From positions 1-6,612 of the forward strand of contig CAMDKB010000259.1 in the NCBI GenBank assembly GCA_945901195.1: 6,612 nucleotides of DNA. The letters run 5' to 3'. The position numbers were made by a program, and so were the translations under genes. This document shows positions 6,052-6,612 of the stretch, piece after piece; position 1 is the stretch's first letter; the number at the start of each line of letters is the position of its first letter. The notes beneath the pieces are model-generated. The model searched no databases and had not been told where the DNA came from. It worked only from the letters and a program-made list of their open reading frames with translations. The stretch is from Rhizobium sp. Q54 (lineage in GTDB: Bacteria > Pseudomonadota > Alphaproteobacteria > Rhizobiales > Beijerinckiaceae).

Positions 6052-6612
6052 TCAATGATCGGGTTGGGCTAGCGCACCGGAAAAGTCATTGCGGGCGATC
6101 TTGATGCCCTTCACGACTTCCTTGACAGTGCCACAGAGCGGTACGCTCAAGCGCATGTTGTCGGCTTCATGCAATACGATCATCATGTCCTTTTCCGCCC
6201 AGGGCCACGGCATGGGGAGGAAGTTGATGCGTTCGCGCAGCGCCCAGTTGTCGCCGCTGCTTTTGAGCAGCATTTCGCGCATGGCCTCCCGGTCGACGCC
6301 GAATTTTTCGCCCAGCGCCAAGCCCTCGTGATTGGCGACGAGGCAGGACCAGAGGATCAGGTTGTTGACCATTTTTCCGGTCTCGCCGCATCCGGCCGGG
6401 CCGAGATGAAAAATGTCTGTGGCGAAAGTGGAAAAGGCCGGGCGGCACCTCTCGAATGCCTGAAGGTCCCCGCCCCCGGTGATGAGCAATTGGCCAGCCT
6501 CGGCCGCGTGTTCGGGACGACACAATGGTGTATCGAGCGGCACAAGTCCGGCCGCTTCGATGCGTCTTGCCATGTCCTTCATCATGCTTGGCGAAATGGT
6601 CGCCGCGATGGC
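6052..6612 (-). CDS. NAD(P)-dependent oxidoreductase, 3-hydroxyisobutyrate dehydrogenase-like (partial, 5' end off window)
   Basis: The C-terminal 186 residues of a beta-hydroxyacid dehydrogenase family protein are present. The N-terminal Rossmann part (about 100 residues with GxGxxG) lies beyond the right edge. The frame stays open to the edge and begins AIAATISPSMMKDM, where TISP matches the family's S-T-I-S-P element, so the internal ATG at 6585 is not the real start. GCGETGKMVNN (residues 74-84 of the fragment) is the family's GxGxxxKxxNN motif with catalytic Lys80 (6373-6375). A later AEKDMMIVLHEA matches the cofactor-side KD region. The usual DAPVSGG substrate motif is replaced by DTPLCRPEHAAEAG, so the natural substrate is probably not hydroxyisobutyrate. 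The enzyme likely oxidises or reduces a hydroxyacid or semialdehyde, or acts as an imine reductase. It is followed by the monooxygenase after eight bases. Confidence 0.8.
   Translation of the reverse strand, partial: AIAATISPSMMKDMARRIEAAGLVPLDTPLCRPEHAAEAGQLLITGGGDLQAFERCRPAFSTFATDIFHLGPAGCGETGKMVNNLILWSCLVANHEGLALGEKFGVDREAMREMLLKSSGDNWALRERINFLPMPWPWAEKDMMIVLHEADNMRLSVPLCGTVKEVVKGIKIARNDFSGALAQPDH

Overview
The window is GC-rich and looks like an alphaproteobacterial chromosome or megaplasmid, most likely Rhizobiales-like. That placement is inferred from codon use, the style of the Liv-type transporter and the IS5/IS427-type insertion sequence; no rRNA or marker gene supports it. The GC-rich wobble positions also produce many long antisense open frames that are not genes.

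Layout from left to right. Positions 1-134 (+) hold the last 44 codons of an IS5-family transposase, and the insertion sequence probably ends near 144. Positions 145-364 are a short stretch with no recognisable gene; it contains one perfect 8-bp inverted repeat (301-331). From 365 to the right edge, every gene lies on the minus strand in one tightly packed operon.

In order of transcription (right to left) the operon is: (1) a 3-hydroxyisobutyrate dehydrogenase-like NAD(P)-dependent oxidoreductase, cut by the window edge; (2) a luciferase-like (LLM) flavin-dependent monooxygenase; (3) a periplasmic type I substrate-binding protein with a twin-arginine-type leader; (4) a LivH-type permease; (5) a LivM-type permease; (6) a LivG-type ATPase; (7) a LivF-type ATPase. 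Gaps between genes are 8, 17, 32 and 1 bases, then overlaps of 4 and 1 bases, so co-transcription and translational coupling are very likely. The promoter and the first gene or genes lie beyond the right edge. The window shows no regulator and no flavin reductase.

Interpretation: a complete ABC importer of the branched-chain amino acid/amide (HAAT) family is co-expressed with two oxidoreductases, one an FMN-type monooxygenase and one a beta-hydroxyacid-dehydrogenase-fold enzyme. This is the architecture of an uptake-and-catabolism operon. The imported compound is probably not simply leucine, isoleucine or valine, but a small acid, amide, sulfone/sulfonate or N-heterocycle that the monooxygenase opens or cleaves. 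The substrate cannot be read from the sequence. The insertion sequence just past the operon's 3' end suggests that this edge of the locus has been rearranged or acquired. No CRISPR array, tRNA, rRNA or riboswitch was found.
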